Shown here piece by piece: positions 21,719 through 33,989 of a DNA stretch of 64,000 bases. Both the position numbers and the translations under genes were made by a program. The stretch's first letter is position 1. Every line of letters starts with the position of its first letter. This DNA comes from Nageia nagi (Eukaryota > Pinophyta), in contig JBITNC010000001.1 of the NCBI GenBank assembly GCA_050084985.1, forward strand, positions 38,316,001 to 38,380,000. Reading direction: 5' to 3'. The notes below the pieces were generated by a model that worked only from the letters and a program-made list of their open reading frames with translations, searched no databases and was not told where the DNA came from.

Positions 21719-23950
21719 AATAAAAAAGATGGATTGTCAAGCTCCCATCACCTTTACATCAACTATCAATTCAGGATTTACATATGCACTATTATATCAA
21801 TTCCAATATTGTAAATAGTAATTACTTACAAAATGTATGTTTTTTTTTATATTTAAGCATACACTCTCCTATCATTTTTTATGGAAACATAATTTCTATA
21901 GCCCCTATACAACATAGACCACTTCCAAAATAATCATAGAAAATACTAGACATCCATTAACATACATGAGAACAATATAAATTGCCTAAGAAAAAATAAC
22001 TTTTCCATACATGTATTATAGTAATGGTATGCTAGAAAAAACTAGATAAAAGGATAACTAATCCTCTAATCAAATTGATTATTTTATGTAGTATCATCTT
22101 TGCTTTTAGTTTCTAGTGCTTTTTGCAGGAGTAAAACTATTTTCTAGCTCCCACTTCCTCTCTTCTTCCCTTTTGTTCATGTCTACTACCTCTCTAAAAT
22201 AAAAGTTTTAGTATTTATATCCTTTAGGATATTTATTGTATGATTTTATTTTTATTGTATTTTTTCCCCTTTCTATGAGTTCTTCCATTGTATAGTATTC
22301 TTCTTCTATTGTTGGTTCTGATTTTGACTCTGTTGGTCATGTCTCTATTTTTGGATATGCTTGATTTTATTGTTATTTACTCTCCTCTTCCTCCTATATT
22401 TAATTTATATTTCCCTCTTCATTTTCTCCTTATTCATTCTCATCTTCATTTTCCTTTTCATGTTCTATTTCTTATTCGATCTCTTCCTCTTTTTCCTTCT
22501 CATGCTTTGTTTCTTCTTCTTCTCCTATTACTTTTTGTCCCTCCTTCTCTATTCCATTCTCTTTTGAATCTATTATTTTATTTATTTTCCCTTTTAAAAT
22601 ATTTTTTTTGGTGGTTATAAATTATTTTTTTGTTTAATATATTTGGTGAAGCTATATACTCCAAAGATTTACTTCTAGTGGTTTCATTAGAGTTATTATT
22701 TGGGATTTTAGAGACTTGAAGATTGTGAGGTGCACTAGGAACATTTAGCTTGCTATAAATAGTGGGAATATCAGGAACATAATGGTAATAATTAATAGCT
22801 AAATACATTTATGTTGAGCACTCATGACATTATAAAGGTATATACTCATAGTCTAGGGGTTGTTGTCATTGATATCCTTTCAGCTTAAGTAAGATTTTCT
22901 CTAGAATTGGGGCATGGAGATTCATGAAAATACAAATTAAAGCATAAAAAAATGGTTGTAGGAAATATTTAGATAAAAATAATTCATATATATTCCTAAA
23001 TAATTACTAATTTTGGTTAGAGCAATATCATTCCAAAACTAGCAATAGAGAGTAGGGAGTCTTATCATACTGGTGCTATGAATGGAGGTTCTTCTTTTGG
23101 GTTGAAATAAATATAAAATGGATTGATAAATAGTTTAAAACTTTTATAGAACCATGTAAAACTATTGAAAAATATTATATCTATCATGATCAGATAAAAT
23201 GAGGTTAAGAGGTACCCATTTGGGTAGAAACTAATTTTGTATTCTCCCTTCTTTGACTAGTTTATAGTCACCTATTGCTCAATAGTTTTGGGATAGAGAT
23301 TTGGCCCCATGAATTTATAATGATATTAGTAGCTTCCAAAATATATTTTATTTATTTATTTTAGAAAAATTAAGTTGGGATCTAGGTATCTCCTCTATCT
23401 TCTTCATACATTCAAATCCATTCTTGTGAGGATCTAATTTTGGAATGCAAAAATAGGGTTTTGTTGATATTTTTGCTCTTTAAACATCAATTTTTCCTTG
23501 AAATAAGGATTAACCTAAAAGGGTCCTTCCCCTCCTATTATATCCATGCTAATATAAAATTTTTAATATGTATCAAATGCATCCCTATTCCTTCCTACTT
23601 ACATTCACAAGAAGTGGTTGTAGAAACATAGCTGAAGATAGTCAAATCTCTTGCTCAATGTGTGCCCTAAGTCACTACCTCCTCAGTGTGTGCCCTAACA
23701 CATATGACCCATTACTATAAAATATGCCCTAGCTTCATACCAATTCACTACTTTTTACTTTTTTCCTTTTGCTCCTAATACAACACCCTTACATCTTCAG
23801 TATGGTCTTCTTCCTTCTCAAGAACATAGTGATGGTGCTTAGTTTCCTCCTCATATAGTATATGGCATTTTGTTTTAGGAATATAAAAGGGTCATCCAAG
23901 CTCTCTAAAGTTATACTAGATATTAATATTTAGGATTTATATGTACCTAT
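21719..23950 (-). other. Degraded linker region with Glu-rich, purine-skewed tract
   Basis: No intact gene. 22260-22620 is almost pure pyrimidine on the plus strand. Its minus strand reads as a Glu/Lys-rich stretch (for example EEEETKHEKEKEEEIE) with a few stops, resembling the acidic linkers of Tat-type polyproteins. Next to it a TIEEEYYTMEELIERGKKY-like string continues the frame. The rest (21719-22100 and 22700-23950) shows only short open frames that I cannot assign. Hydrophobic plus-strand frames here are antisense shadows. Confidence 0.45.
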
Positions 23951-23959
23951 ACTTACCTC

Positions 23960-24490
23960 TTGTCTATTGATGTCATTTACAAGCATCGTGTGTCTTCCTC
24001 CTTTTCAACCAAATCATCTGGATCCAAAACTTCTCAACTACTTTGCATACATCTATAGGATTATATTCTACATGAATAGTAAATTATTTACCTTTATGCA
24101 TAAATTTAATTAACCAATGCAATATGGAAGTAACATCCTTAAGCTTATGTATCCAATGGTCTACCAAGCAACAAGTTATACAACAATTTCACTTGAAAAT
24201 AATAAACCTTTTGATGAATAGTTTTACCTCCTACTTCAATAGGCATAGTAACATATCCAATGAATTATTTTTTAGTATTATCAAACCCTTTTATGCTAAT
24301 TATAGTTCTTTCCATTTTTGTATAAATTTAAGGAAAATATTTTTGTAATAATTCAATCAAACAAACATTTAGATTGGAAATAGTATCAATCAATATTTTT
24401 TTAATAGGAACACTATCAACATTGATGTAGATATACATTCTTAGATTCTTTTATATAACATATTCACCAATAAATTCATTATATTAAAAG
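23960..24490 (-). pseudogene. Aspartic protease remnant, family C
   Basis: Minus-strand reading near 24480-24330 gives NVDSVPIKKILIDTISNLNV followed by C.IELLQK, matching the Tat-type protease pattern (VLIDTGA.LNVC....L). The catalytic Asp-Thr pair is kept but the following Gly-Ala is Ile-Ser. Further down, near 24180-24130, a CCLVDHWIHKLKDVTSILH-like stretch matches the usual GRPWIH...AV.S.LH block after the protease. It would have cut the Gag-Pol polyprotein inside particles. Changed residues and stops make it inactive. Confidence 0.6.
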
Positions 24491-24839
24491 TAAAGCATAT
24501 TACAAACTAGATTTATATCAATATTAGCTACTAATTTTATGAATTTAGCAATAGGAATATCTACATCAACTTTAATCTTTTTAAGTGTATTAAATAAAGC
24601 ATATTTATGATCAATTGATAATTACAAAAGTTCAAAAATATTTATCTTAGCATGAGTTACCTTTACATGGTCAAGGAGTTATTGCATACCAAAATTGTGG
24701 AGTATTTATATTTTTTCTAGTATGGTGAGATTAACATTTGTGGAATATGATATTTACCATAAGTGGTTAAACTTCTTTTGAATCTACTACACAGGCCTCA
24801 TACTATATTTTTCCATCATCTAACAATTTATATAATTAT

Positions 24840-25861
24840 TTTCTTAGGATCATGCAATCATTTATTTTATTACTTTTAACCTTATGATATTCACAAAATT
24901 CTACCACATTGTACCAACTAGGTTTGTCATCATGAGGACCTAGTTATTTCTTTGGATCAAGTTTGAGAAACCCCTTTTGTAAGCAATCCTTAAACATAAT
25001 AATGGGAGCTAAAACTAATTGTATGTTCTTGAAATTTTTCTTTTCTAGACTTGTTTATTCCTCTTTAAATTGGGGTTCTTTTATGGAATGAACCTCTTTG
25101 TCTTGTTTTTTATGGTATCTTCCTCCCTTTATCTCTTTAGGAGGATTTCCATACTTTAAATCATCCATATCAACTAAACATTTCTCCTTTTGGGTAAGTA
25201 TATGCATAATTTCTATAAATGGAAGCATAATATAATATAAAACTATAAATTTCAATTTAGTATGGATGTTGTGAACAAACATATATGTGACATGAGACTT
25301 GGATAATGGATCAATAATCATACTCCATATATTTTGGAATCTTTATGTGAACTTATCAAATATTTCATTTGGACCTTGGATAGCACTAATAAATCTAAAA
25401 CTATCATTTATTTAGGATCATGCTATTTTAAATGGATATAAAATTTCAAGACAAGTTATGCATAATAATTAATGGACTTGGCAAGTAAAGAGAAGCAATA
25501 ATTAAGTGCATCACCTTGAATGTAGTAGGGAATTATTTTACCATAAAATCATCATTCATACTAAATTTTAATTTGAAATTCATTTTAAAATCCTTGATAT
25601 GAGCCATAACATCTCCCTCACCATGATATGAATCAAATATAGGCTCCATTTTAGAATATTTGATGCAATAGTATTGTAGATTTTATCACATAGCAAATTT
25701 GAATCCCTAGAAATGGGAGGAGTAAAAATAATGAATCAAATGTTACCCCTAATGTTGGAGCCTTCACTTCTATTTTCATTTTATTAAAGTGGATTTTTCA
25801 AATTAGCTTTGGTTGCCTCATCAAATCTATTAATCATATTAAGAAACTCAACTGGTTCCAT
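24840..25861 (-). pseudogene. gag remnant, family C
   Basis: Starts at ATG 25861 (MEPVEFLNMINRFDEATKAN), 39 bases downstream of a palindromic telo-box. The best open part, 25321-25055, aligns with 63163-62945 of the other Tat element (Y..L...I.HAH.../EKCLVDMDDLKYGNPPK against EKFLVKLGFVKYQDDDKPK). A degraded FCEYHKVK...NDC zinc-finger-like motif is near 24900-24855. Stops are frequent in between. Confidence 0.6.
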
Positions 25862-25899
25862 TTTTGGAACACTTAAAATGCAAGATTAGTCTTATCGAA

Positions 25900-25913
25900 A
25901 AACCCTAGGGTTT
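25900..25913 (-). promoter_or_regulatory. Palindromic telo-box in gag leader
   Basis: AAACCCTAGGGTTT, 39 bases upstream of the gag ATG and 55 bases from the LTR end. The same palindrome is at 63800-63813 in the other Tat element at nearly the same distance (41 bases) from its gag ATG. Confidence 0.5.
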
Positions 25914-25968
25914 TTAATGCAACTAGTGAAGGATAAAGCAATGTATCGAAAAAGGTCAGGTTCACCAA

Positions 25969-26681
25969 TTTTCATAACTAAATAATAATAATTAGGGTTA
26001 TTTAAAATATATTCAATTTAACCAATTAACCATAGAATAACAATAAATGATGATATGAAAAATAATAATGACCTAATTAATGTTGACCTATCAAATTAGA
26101 TTTATGAAAGATACAAATATGTACTTTACCTATCATGATGAAAGATGGTGATTTTTGACAAAAGGACATGAATGATGAGCTTCCCTAAAGAATGAAGCCA
26201 AAAATACAAACTCAACCAAACTTATTTGCTAATATCCCAATGATGCCTCCTAGTTAACTTTCCAAATTACCTCACCCTTTTGCTTGATTTCATTATCGAC
26301 CCTTCAAAGCTCAGAATATTATGCATATATGGATGTAAAGGATCACAAGAATGCAAAGATCAATGTATAAAAAAATCTAAATATGATAATGGTGTTAAGA
26401 AACATCATTCAAGAATGAAACAAGTAATTTTCACGTATTAAGGATTCAAGATCATGTTATAATTGCTTATGCATAACCCCTCCACCTTTATAGGTAACAT
26501 ATCTAGTGCTAAGGCTCCTCCTTAGGTTTATTGTGATGTTAGTTCAACCTATTATCATAAAACATAAAGGTATATGAGTGTGCACAATGATAAGAGCATT
26601 TATTTAATAAAATAAATAAATCATTTTGAATACCTAAAAGGGTATTTTAATTAAATTAAAATTTATTTTTAGGTATTAACA
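25969..26681 (-). repeat. 5' LTR, family C
   Basis: On the minus strand it starts TGTTAATACC at 26681 and ends near 25969, followed by primer-like TTGGTGAACCTGACC (25954-25968). It pairs with 20033-20720 in opposite orientation. Confidence 0.7.
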
Positions 26682-27544
26682 ATCATAAAATAGGGATGGA
26701 ATATTTATTTCAGCATAAGTTGAGAAGAAAAATGTAAGTGAAATTCTTAATATGTTGAATTAAACCATTGTTGTATTGATTATTTTTTAACATGTTCCTA
26801 ATTAATGTATGCATGTGATGTTATAAAAAATTAGATGAAGAAATGTCATTTGTGAGCTTCTATAGAAAATAATATACTAAGTATAATGACCTCATTAAGG
26901 TTTTAGGACCCAAAAGATCAACTCTAGTTTGGGGTGTCCCTAAAGGAGTAACATCGATTGCTATGTTTTCTAGTAAATTTTTTATATTAAATATTCATAA
27001 TATTGAATAGAATAATGCAAATAAGTATAAATTTATGGAAGAGAGTAAGTAAGAGAATTTGAAAAAGATGTAAGAGAATGATAAAATGGTGGAAGAGCTT
27101 ATGACATGGGTTAGACAATTAGAGGTGTGTAAATAAATAACATTCACACATTCAACAATATAGCAATAACAAATATTCAATAATGAAGATTATTTTATTA
27201 TGAAAAATCCCCAAATACAATATCACACTAATCTAGATCTCAAATCAACATACCAAGAGTAACAAATGAGCTACAAATAAAATATTCATAGCATTCTAAT
27301 GAAGATGCAACAATTTAGAAAGCTATAATATATAATGAAGTAACAAAGTAAAAATAAAATTAAAAGTCATTGCCCCTTCATATTATACTAAAATGAAATT
27401 ATATTTGGGTATAAATGTAGTGGCTGCTACATTCAAGCCTGACAAAAACACAATCTTGATTGTGTTAATAAATAGAGAATATGAAAAATAGTGTTTGAGG
27501 TTGAATTTTAAAGTTTGATTATATTGATTTCCAACATAATCCCC
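26682..27544 (-). other. Unassigned AT-rich DNA and copia 3' LTR start
   Basis: On the minus strand, 27544-27530 reads as a purine tract and LTR start (AGGGGGATTATGTTGGAAAT), so a copia 3' LTR runs down from about 27540. I could not fix its end. From 26682 to about 27180 I see no gene. Confidence 0.4.
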
Positions 27545-28374
27545 CTTGATGATGAGAGGGCTCACTGATGATTCTCTCAGCATAACAAATTAAGCCTTAG
27601 CAATTCCTTTAATGATCACATCTACACCAATTGGAATTTGGTGCCAATATGGCTAAGATCAATCTTATTTTTCTCCATCATGTATCGAATAAAATGATAC
27701 TTCAAGTCAATATGTTTTGATTGATCATGATGGATAAGAGTTTATTCTAAATGAATGGCACTTGTATTGTCACAAAAAAGTAAGGTAGGTCTATATTGCC
27801 TCTCACCAATCTCCTCCAAAACTATATGAAGCCATAAGGCTTAAGATCCCACTAAAATAAGATCCACATACTCAACCTTAGTTAATAAAAATGCTCTATA
27901 TTTTATTTTGTGAACTACATATAAGAAAGCATGAACTAAGTAAGAAGCAATTTCCACTTTTGGACTTTCTATCATCTAATTTACTTTCCCAATCACTATC
28001 ACTATACCTAAATAATTCCATCTTGTATGAATGTGAGTAATTAATACCAAAATTTGTAGTACCTATAACATACCTTAATATTATTTTTGTTACCTTCAAG
28101 TGCATAATGGAAGGATCACTCCCATATATTTCCATAAAAAAGTAACATATTCAATATCAAGTCTTTTATTAGTAAGGAACATGATACTTTCCACTATGCT
28201 TTTAAACTTAGTCTTGAGCTCCATATTATTTTCATAAAAATATCCATGAGAAATTAGTGTACCAATAGGCTTGCACATTTCCATTCCAAACCTTAACTTA
28301 TCCTTTGTATATTTTAATTGGAAAAGGAAAATATCTTCACTATTTTGGTATACTTCCATTCTAAGAAATTAATG
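27545..28374 (-). pseudogene. Ty1/copia RT C-terminal part and RNase H remnant
   Basis: Minus-strand pieces in order. 28359-28096 has the copia RT end with a CKPIGTLIS motif (normally C.P..TP). 28135-27896 has RNase H with the YSDSDWESKLDDRKSKSGNCF motif. Then 27890-27600 carries CDNTSAIHLE, a HDQSKHIDLKYHFIR block and the end of pol before the purine tract. These are characteristic of copia polyproteins. Frame shifts separate the pieces, and gag, protease, integrase and the RT core are absent. The fragment abuts a family B LTR at 28380. Confidence 0.8.
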
Positions 28375-28379
28375 CATCA

Positions 28380-29079
28380 TGTAGATGCTTAAAAATTATT
28401 TATTAGTACTTAATAAATCATATATAGTTATCTAAAAGGAATAAATATTAATATTACATAAATCAAGGCTAATGTATTATCAAGTGTTATATCATGTGCT
28501 AATTCAAATTCTTTATTATTATTCATGATTTATTCTAGAATTATCTTGATATTACAAAAATTATATTCTATTGCTATAAGTCAGCTTTAACTCTTTTCTA
28601 TGTTCTTGTGGGTTATAAAATGAGTTAGAGGTTAAAATCCCTATAGGATCTCTCTGATAGGTGGTTTTCCATACATTATCATACTCATAATGTCTCTTTA
28701 TGCCACCTATGTAAGAATTTGTTATGCTATGAGCTTAGACTATTTGCTATCTTTATTATTTACTTTTATACTACAAATCCTACAACATCCATAAAGTGAG
28801 ATGCCTAAAATCAAGAAATGTATGCTATGCTTCTTCACAAATCAAATAATATATCTAAAGTACAATGATAATTAATTTAGGTCAATGAATATCCATTCAT
28901 TTCTATCCCAAACATGACCTAATCCTGTATGTATATGTACCATATCTTGATGATTATTCATTATCCATAATAATATGCACACTTTCTTGTATTGTCATGT
29001 AATCTTGAATAATGTTTACACTTTAGTAGATTTCTAACTATTGTGTTTATTCATTATAGACCATAGTTTTCAATCTACA
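28380..29079 (+). repeat. Family B LTR (5' LTR of copy 2)
   Basis: 700 bp from TGTAGATGCTTAAAAA to ATCTACA, followed by a decayed primer site (TTGGTGATTCC at 29082). Related to 1-672 and to the reverse complement of 41560-41901. Confidence 0.75.
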
Positions 29080-29094
29080 TATTGGTGATTCCAA

Positions 29095-30180
29095 ATGCTC
29101 TTACACACCTATAATTTTATTCTAGATAATTATCTCTTTTGAAGTTATTAATCCTTTTGCATATTATTTTACCCTTTACCTAATGTTTTGTGAATAGTTT
29201 CTTAGCAAAGAGATAATTTTAGGGTGTTTTCTACCTTCATTCTTAATAAATTTTTACCTGATGAGGAACAACCTATAATCATAAAAGAAAATGTTCATTT
29301 TGATGAAATTAGAAGAAGTACAAGGTTGAAACTTGATCTTCTAGAATAATTTGTTGAATCAAATATTAATTAAATAATGATGATTGATGAGGAAAATAAT
29401 ACTACCTATGAATAATTCAAAATAACTTGTTCAAATAAAATGAGTATTATTGAAATAATACCTAATAGATACAAAGTTGATATGCTTGAAGAGGAAGAAT
29501 TTAAAGCATTAATTTAGAAGATCATGTTGATATGCTTAAACTTGTGATTGATTTTGATGTTATTCCTCCTAATGTTAAATATTTTTCTAAATTTATGTCT
29601 CTTAATGATCAATTAGAGTATTTCATTACTAATAATTCCCAAGTTATTTTGGATATACTAATAAAAATTAAATGATATATATAAATATGGAGTCAAGTAC
29701 TTTGTAAACCTTTAATTTTTTATTTACGTATGATAATCTAGGTTGTATCAAAGTGGTGGTCCAATCTTCCCATCAATCACATAGTTCCAATGTCGTGTCA
29801 ATCTATGATTAAGGTGTGAATGATGTATATGCTCATCTCCCTAAATATCTTCAACTAAAAATATATGATCAAAGAGTTGTATGTTGCAAAGATATCTTCA
29901 CTCCATTAGTAGCACAATTAGAATAGGTAAATTTAAGTATGCTTCCTAATATAGTATAATGAGATAAATGTAAGTAAGTCCTAACTAAACCCAAAAAACC
30001 TAAAGATTTGGGAGATGAAAATGTAAATGTTATCAATACAGCATATGTAAATAAAGTTAACTAGATTGATCAAGAACATGAAATTAAAATTTATGAGCCT
30101 ATGGAAATAAAAAAAAAATTTACCTTTCAAAAAGTGATAGATGAACAATAATTAGATAGAATGTATGAATTTGTTTTTAT
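29095..30180 (+). pseudogene. gag remnant, family B copy 2
   Basis: This is the N-terminal part of a family B gag in pieces: an ENVHFDEIRRSTRLKLDLLE stretch near 29290-29345 and acidic segments further on, in the layout seen at 734-1700. Stops are dense, and no capsid-type domain or zinc finger is recognisable before similarity fades near 30200. No pol follows. Confidence 0.45.
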
Positions 30181-30229
30181 ATTTTTATCTATCCCTAGTA
30201 TTAACCTAAGTGAATACTAATAAACATAT

Positions 30230-31230
30230 AATATGTAGTAATATATAATCTCAGTTATTTAACTAAGAATAAAATGTAAAAGATAATAGAAATAATAATA
30301 ATTGATTTAAATGATTATAGAAGTGAAATGACATATTGAATTAAGATAACAAAATAGCAAAAAGCATGCACTAGAGGTATGGGATCAAATGAAACATAAA
30401 TACATGTAAATCCTTACTTAAGAAATGATGATTATATGTAAACATGAACTTGTCAAAGATATATAACCTTGATATGCAAGCTCAAAAAAGCATAACAATA
30501 ATAATGGTAGCACAACCACCAATGATAATATGGATGTTAGGTATAATAATGAAAGCATAGGTATGCATGACAACATGAATGCTAGTGTTCTAACTAAGTA
30601 GAGTTCGATACCAAGGATCAAAGCATAGTAGAATGTCAATAAGTCAAGATAAATATATAATTGCAAAAGATGTAATGATAGATATTATTGAGTGATAACA
30701 AGATCCTAGTCTCAATAGGTAGTGTTTATAAATACCTAAATATTAGGCACAACTATTAAGATAAAATCTTGATTACTTTACCATAGGATCATACTTACCT
30801 TTATATATGTGTGAGATGTCCACCCATGACCCTTTAAAAAGGTTAGCTCTAATGTTGGGGTACCTAGTATAGAAATAATATCACATGAGATAATATTGAT
30901 AATAACACCAATAACATGATATAAGATCATTATAGTGTAACACCTAAGCAGGGCCACCTTAGGGGGACCAAAATTAGGTGTTAAAATATGCCTCCCTTTG
31001 CAACTATAGTGAAATGAAAATATACCTCCCTTTGCAACTATAATGAAATAAGAAAGAGAAGAAAATTTTTATATTTCCCTAGTTTAACTATAGAACTACC
31101 CAATCATCAAGGATTGATGATGTATACTATCCCCTCTTTTCCTTGGTTGTGAGATGGAATGGATATCCATAGAATAGGAATAGCCAAGAGCCAAAAATAA
31201 ATTGAAAAAGGAGAGACACAAAATACCAAT
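30230..31230 (-). other. Possible minus-strand LTR and flank
   Basis: Around 30985-31000 the minus strand reads CAAAGGGAGGCATATTTTAACACCTAATTTTGG, which could be a purine tract and an LTR start. The purine-tract block is repeated at about 31025-31045. I found no mate LTR and no coding, so this is tentative. Confidence 0.25.
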
Positions 31231-32018
31231 TATAAATATTTTGGTAATGCAAACAAATAAACAATTACAAGACCCAAAATACCTATTTCAAGCTATGAAT
31301 AGCAATTTAGACCATACAGATAAATATATGAAGAAGATAACCACTCTAGAATTATGATGACAATACCAATAAAAAATTGTGATTTGTATACTTACCTTAT
31401 AAAGCATACTTGACACTAAAGAATGATGATATGCTTGATATGTGGATGATAGAGAAATCTTGCTCCAAAAGCTATAACATAAAATGCCATAAAAAAAGGA
31501 TTGTGGGTGATTTATATGTTGTATAAAAGGAGCATATATGGTGTATTTAGCATGAATAAGGAGTAATGATAGTCCTTGTTATAGTGTTATTTGCTTTAAA
31601 ATCAAGTTAATAATTTGCATATAGATGTTTCAATCAGTGATGTGATATCTAGATAAATCATTAGTGTTAGAATAACTTGCTTAAGGGAGTACACAAACCA
31701 TTACCTTGAATGGCGGTATGAAGAGACACTTAAAGGATTGCCACCACCAAGACCAGATATGGGATCATGTATCTCCTTGATGTGGACTTACTATTAGATC
31801 TCTATTTATATAGATAATAATATGACCTACTCCTTAGGTTAGAGTGTACCTACATAAATAGGGTTAGTCCACAATACATAATGATATTTAGGATAGTTAT
31901 TGATATTATGATTATATTCAAGATAAACATTGATATCATTAAATTAAATATTCTAGGTGTGTATTAGTGCAAGTAAATGTATTCATTTAAATGCATAATT
32001 AAATTTTATGTGATAATA
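31231..32018 (-). repeat. 3' LTR, old family A element
   Basis: About 788 bp. It matches 38422-39172 and, more distantly, 9044-9993 and 53120-53900 (shared blocks around GATCATGTATCTCCTTGATG and TATATAGATAATA). It is followed at 32019-32034 by the purine tract in minus orientation. Confidence 0.8.
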
Positions 32019-32259
32019 TATGCCCCACTTTGGATGAGAAATTGATATCACTAGATGCATTGAGATTTTTCATTCAAAGTACAAATCAAGATATCATAGC
32101 AATGAAGTATTAACAAGCATTGATAAACATAATACCAACACTCATCAATATGAACTTCAAAAAAGATTGTAAAATAGAAAAAACATTAAAAGCTAGATAT
32201 GGGTTGAGATAACTCCCTATGGTGATGTTTTTCAATCTACCCCTTGTCATGATACTGAA

Positions 32260-32405
32260 AACACATGAACACACATTACCACACATGATGGACACATGAC
32301 AACACATGACCACATATGACCACACATGACAACACATGATCACAATGACAACACATGAACACACATGGCCACACATGATAATACATGACCAGCATGACCA
32401 CACAT
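32260..32405 (-). repeat. CACATG-rich short tandem array
   Basis: Imperfect units of about 10-11 and 21 bp (ACACATGACC and variants), in the same place as the 35-bp array at 14737-14880 of the young element. Cys/His/Val-rich open frames across it are repeat artefacts. Confidence 0.8.
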
Positions 32406-32430
32406 GACAACACAAGTGAATAGCATACTA

Positions 32431-33020
32431 TAGTAGAATAGGAGCTCAAATCTGTGCCAAGAGGCATGATAATATGAGAGTTGAAACTCTATGCCAAGAG
32501 GCATGATATGATGATGATAGCTAACAATCTACACCAAGAGGCATAATATGATAATGAGAGCTAAAAATCTATGCCAAGAAGCATGATAATATGATGAGAG
32601 CTAAAACTCTATGCCAAGAGGCATGATATGATGATAGAGATAAAACTCTATGCCAAGAGGCATAATATGATGATGAGATCTGAAACTCTACACCAAGAGG
32701 CATAATATGATGATGAGAGCTAAAACTCTATGCCAAGAGACATGATATGATGATGAAAGTTGAAACTCTACACCAAGAGGCATGATATGATGATAGAGCT
32801 AAAACTCTATGCCAAGAGGCATAATATGATAATGAGAGCTAAAACTCTATGTCAAGAGGCATAATATATCAATGAGAGCTAAAAATCTATGCTAAGAGGA
32901 TAATATGATGATGAGAGCTGAAAATATGCCAAGAGGCATAATATGATGATGAGAGCTAAAAATTTGTGCCAAGAGGCATAATATGATGATAAGAGCTAAA
33001 ACTCTATGCTAAGAAGCATA
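32431..33020 (-). repeat. 39-bp tandem hairpin-repeat array, 15 units
   Basis: In element orientation each unit carries TATGCC-TCTT-GGCATA (6-bp stem, TCTT loop) and AGAG-TTTTAG-CTCT. I counted fifteen CCAAGAGGCAT-type units on the plus strand. Two further degraded units lie at 35871-35945. Homologous arrays are at 13082-14190 and 54350-54660. Confidence 0.9.
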
Positions 33021-33985
33021 TAACAAAATATGATCTAGGATATAACCATATAGATAATTCTTTGTCATGTCTAGCAGATTAGAATGTTCAATCTAACAAA
33101 ATAAGGAACATGGGTGGTCTATTTTGATAGAAGCACACTACCAATGGTCCTTAATGCCTAACAGAAGAAGGCTATGGTGGTCCTTTTCTTAAGGAATTTT
33201 TGAAAACTAAAAAATCTAAACAATGGTGTATTTCTTGTTGATTTTGATTGACTATTTCATTTATCTATTTGTAATCCATAAGTGCATAAAATGAGACTAT
33301 CTAGGGATATTTTCCCTTGAAATTTTATAAAAGAGGGTTAACCCCCCTTTCATTATCACTTGCTTGTATTTTCAGAGTGGAGAGGCTTAGGAGTTTTTAG
33401 AACCTATATGGTGGGTGCTTGTTTCTATTTCTGCTACTATCAACCTATGATTTGCCTTTGCTTCCTTTTCATATCTCCCTATCATGGCTTTACTGATTAC
33501 ATGCTGAGAGGGACATAAAGCTATTTTAGTGATGAAATCTCTTACTAGTCATCAAGTAAATCATATTTACCTATCTTTTCTTTGGTGTATTCTTAATTTT
33601 TCCTATATTTTTTTTATATAGTTTTCCTATAAGTTTAGTATTCTATTGCTAGGGTTTTACCCATTAGAATACCTTTGATTTCATTTTTGACTTTTAGCAT
33701 TGTTTTTCACTTTTCTACCTTCGTGATTAGGTTGTTATTTTTCATATGACCCTGTTCATGAAATTTTGTCATTTTTTTTATACAGGAAGAGGGATATTGG
33801 TGGTCCCTTCTACCCTAGTTTGGATCATGGGTGGTCCTCTTTTACTATAGTTTGGACCATGGGCGGTCCTCTTTTACTACTCTACAAAACTCAAAAATGC
33901 ATTAATTTAAATAAAACTAATATTACTTTTTGGGTATTTTATACCAAGATCATAGCTATTACATGAGGGATTTTGGAAAGAGTAG
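33021..33985. other. Noncoding segment with decayed GC palindromes
   Basis: No gene. Clusters of palindrome relatives lie at about 33118-33200 and 33790-33870 (GGTGGTCC, GGATCATGGGTGGTCC and GGACCATGGGCGGTCC). A telo-box-like TAGGGTTTT lies at 33651 on the plus strand upstream of the PMD pseudogene. Confidence 0.6.
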
Positions 33986-33989
33986 TGCA

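Larger units (their letters stand above)
20721..25968 (-). mobile_element. Minus-strand Tat-type element remnant, family C
   Basis: Running down from the 5' LTR (25969-26681) are a primer site, telo-box leader, gag, protease region, an acidic linker, the C-terminal part of RT and RNase H. Integrase, the central RT and a same-orientation 3' LTR are missing. The interval ends against an LTR in the opposite orientation. Confidence 0.65.

Noticed and set aside
22288-22620. Leu/Phe-rich 110-aa frame looking like a membrane protein
   Set aside because: It is the antisense of the Glu-rich linker on the minus strand; hydrophobicity is a by-product of the pyrimidine tract.
32110-32467. Cys/His/Val-rich open frames on the minus strand
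   Set aside because: They are translations of the CACATG tandem array.
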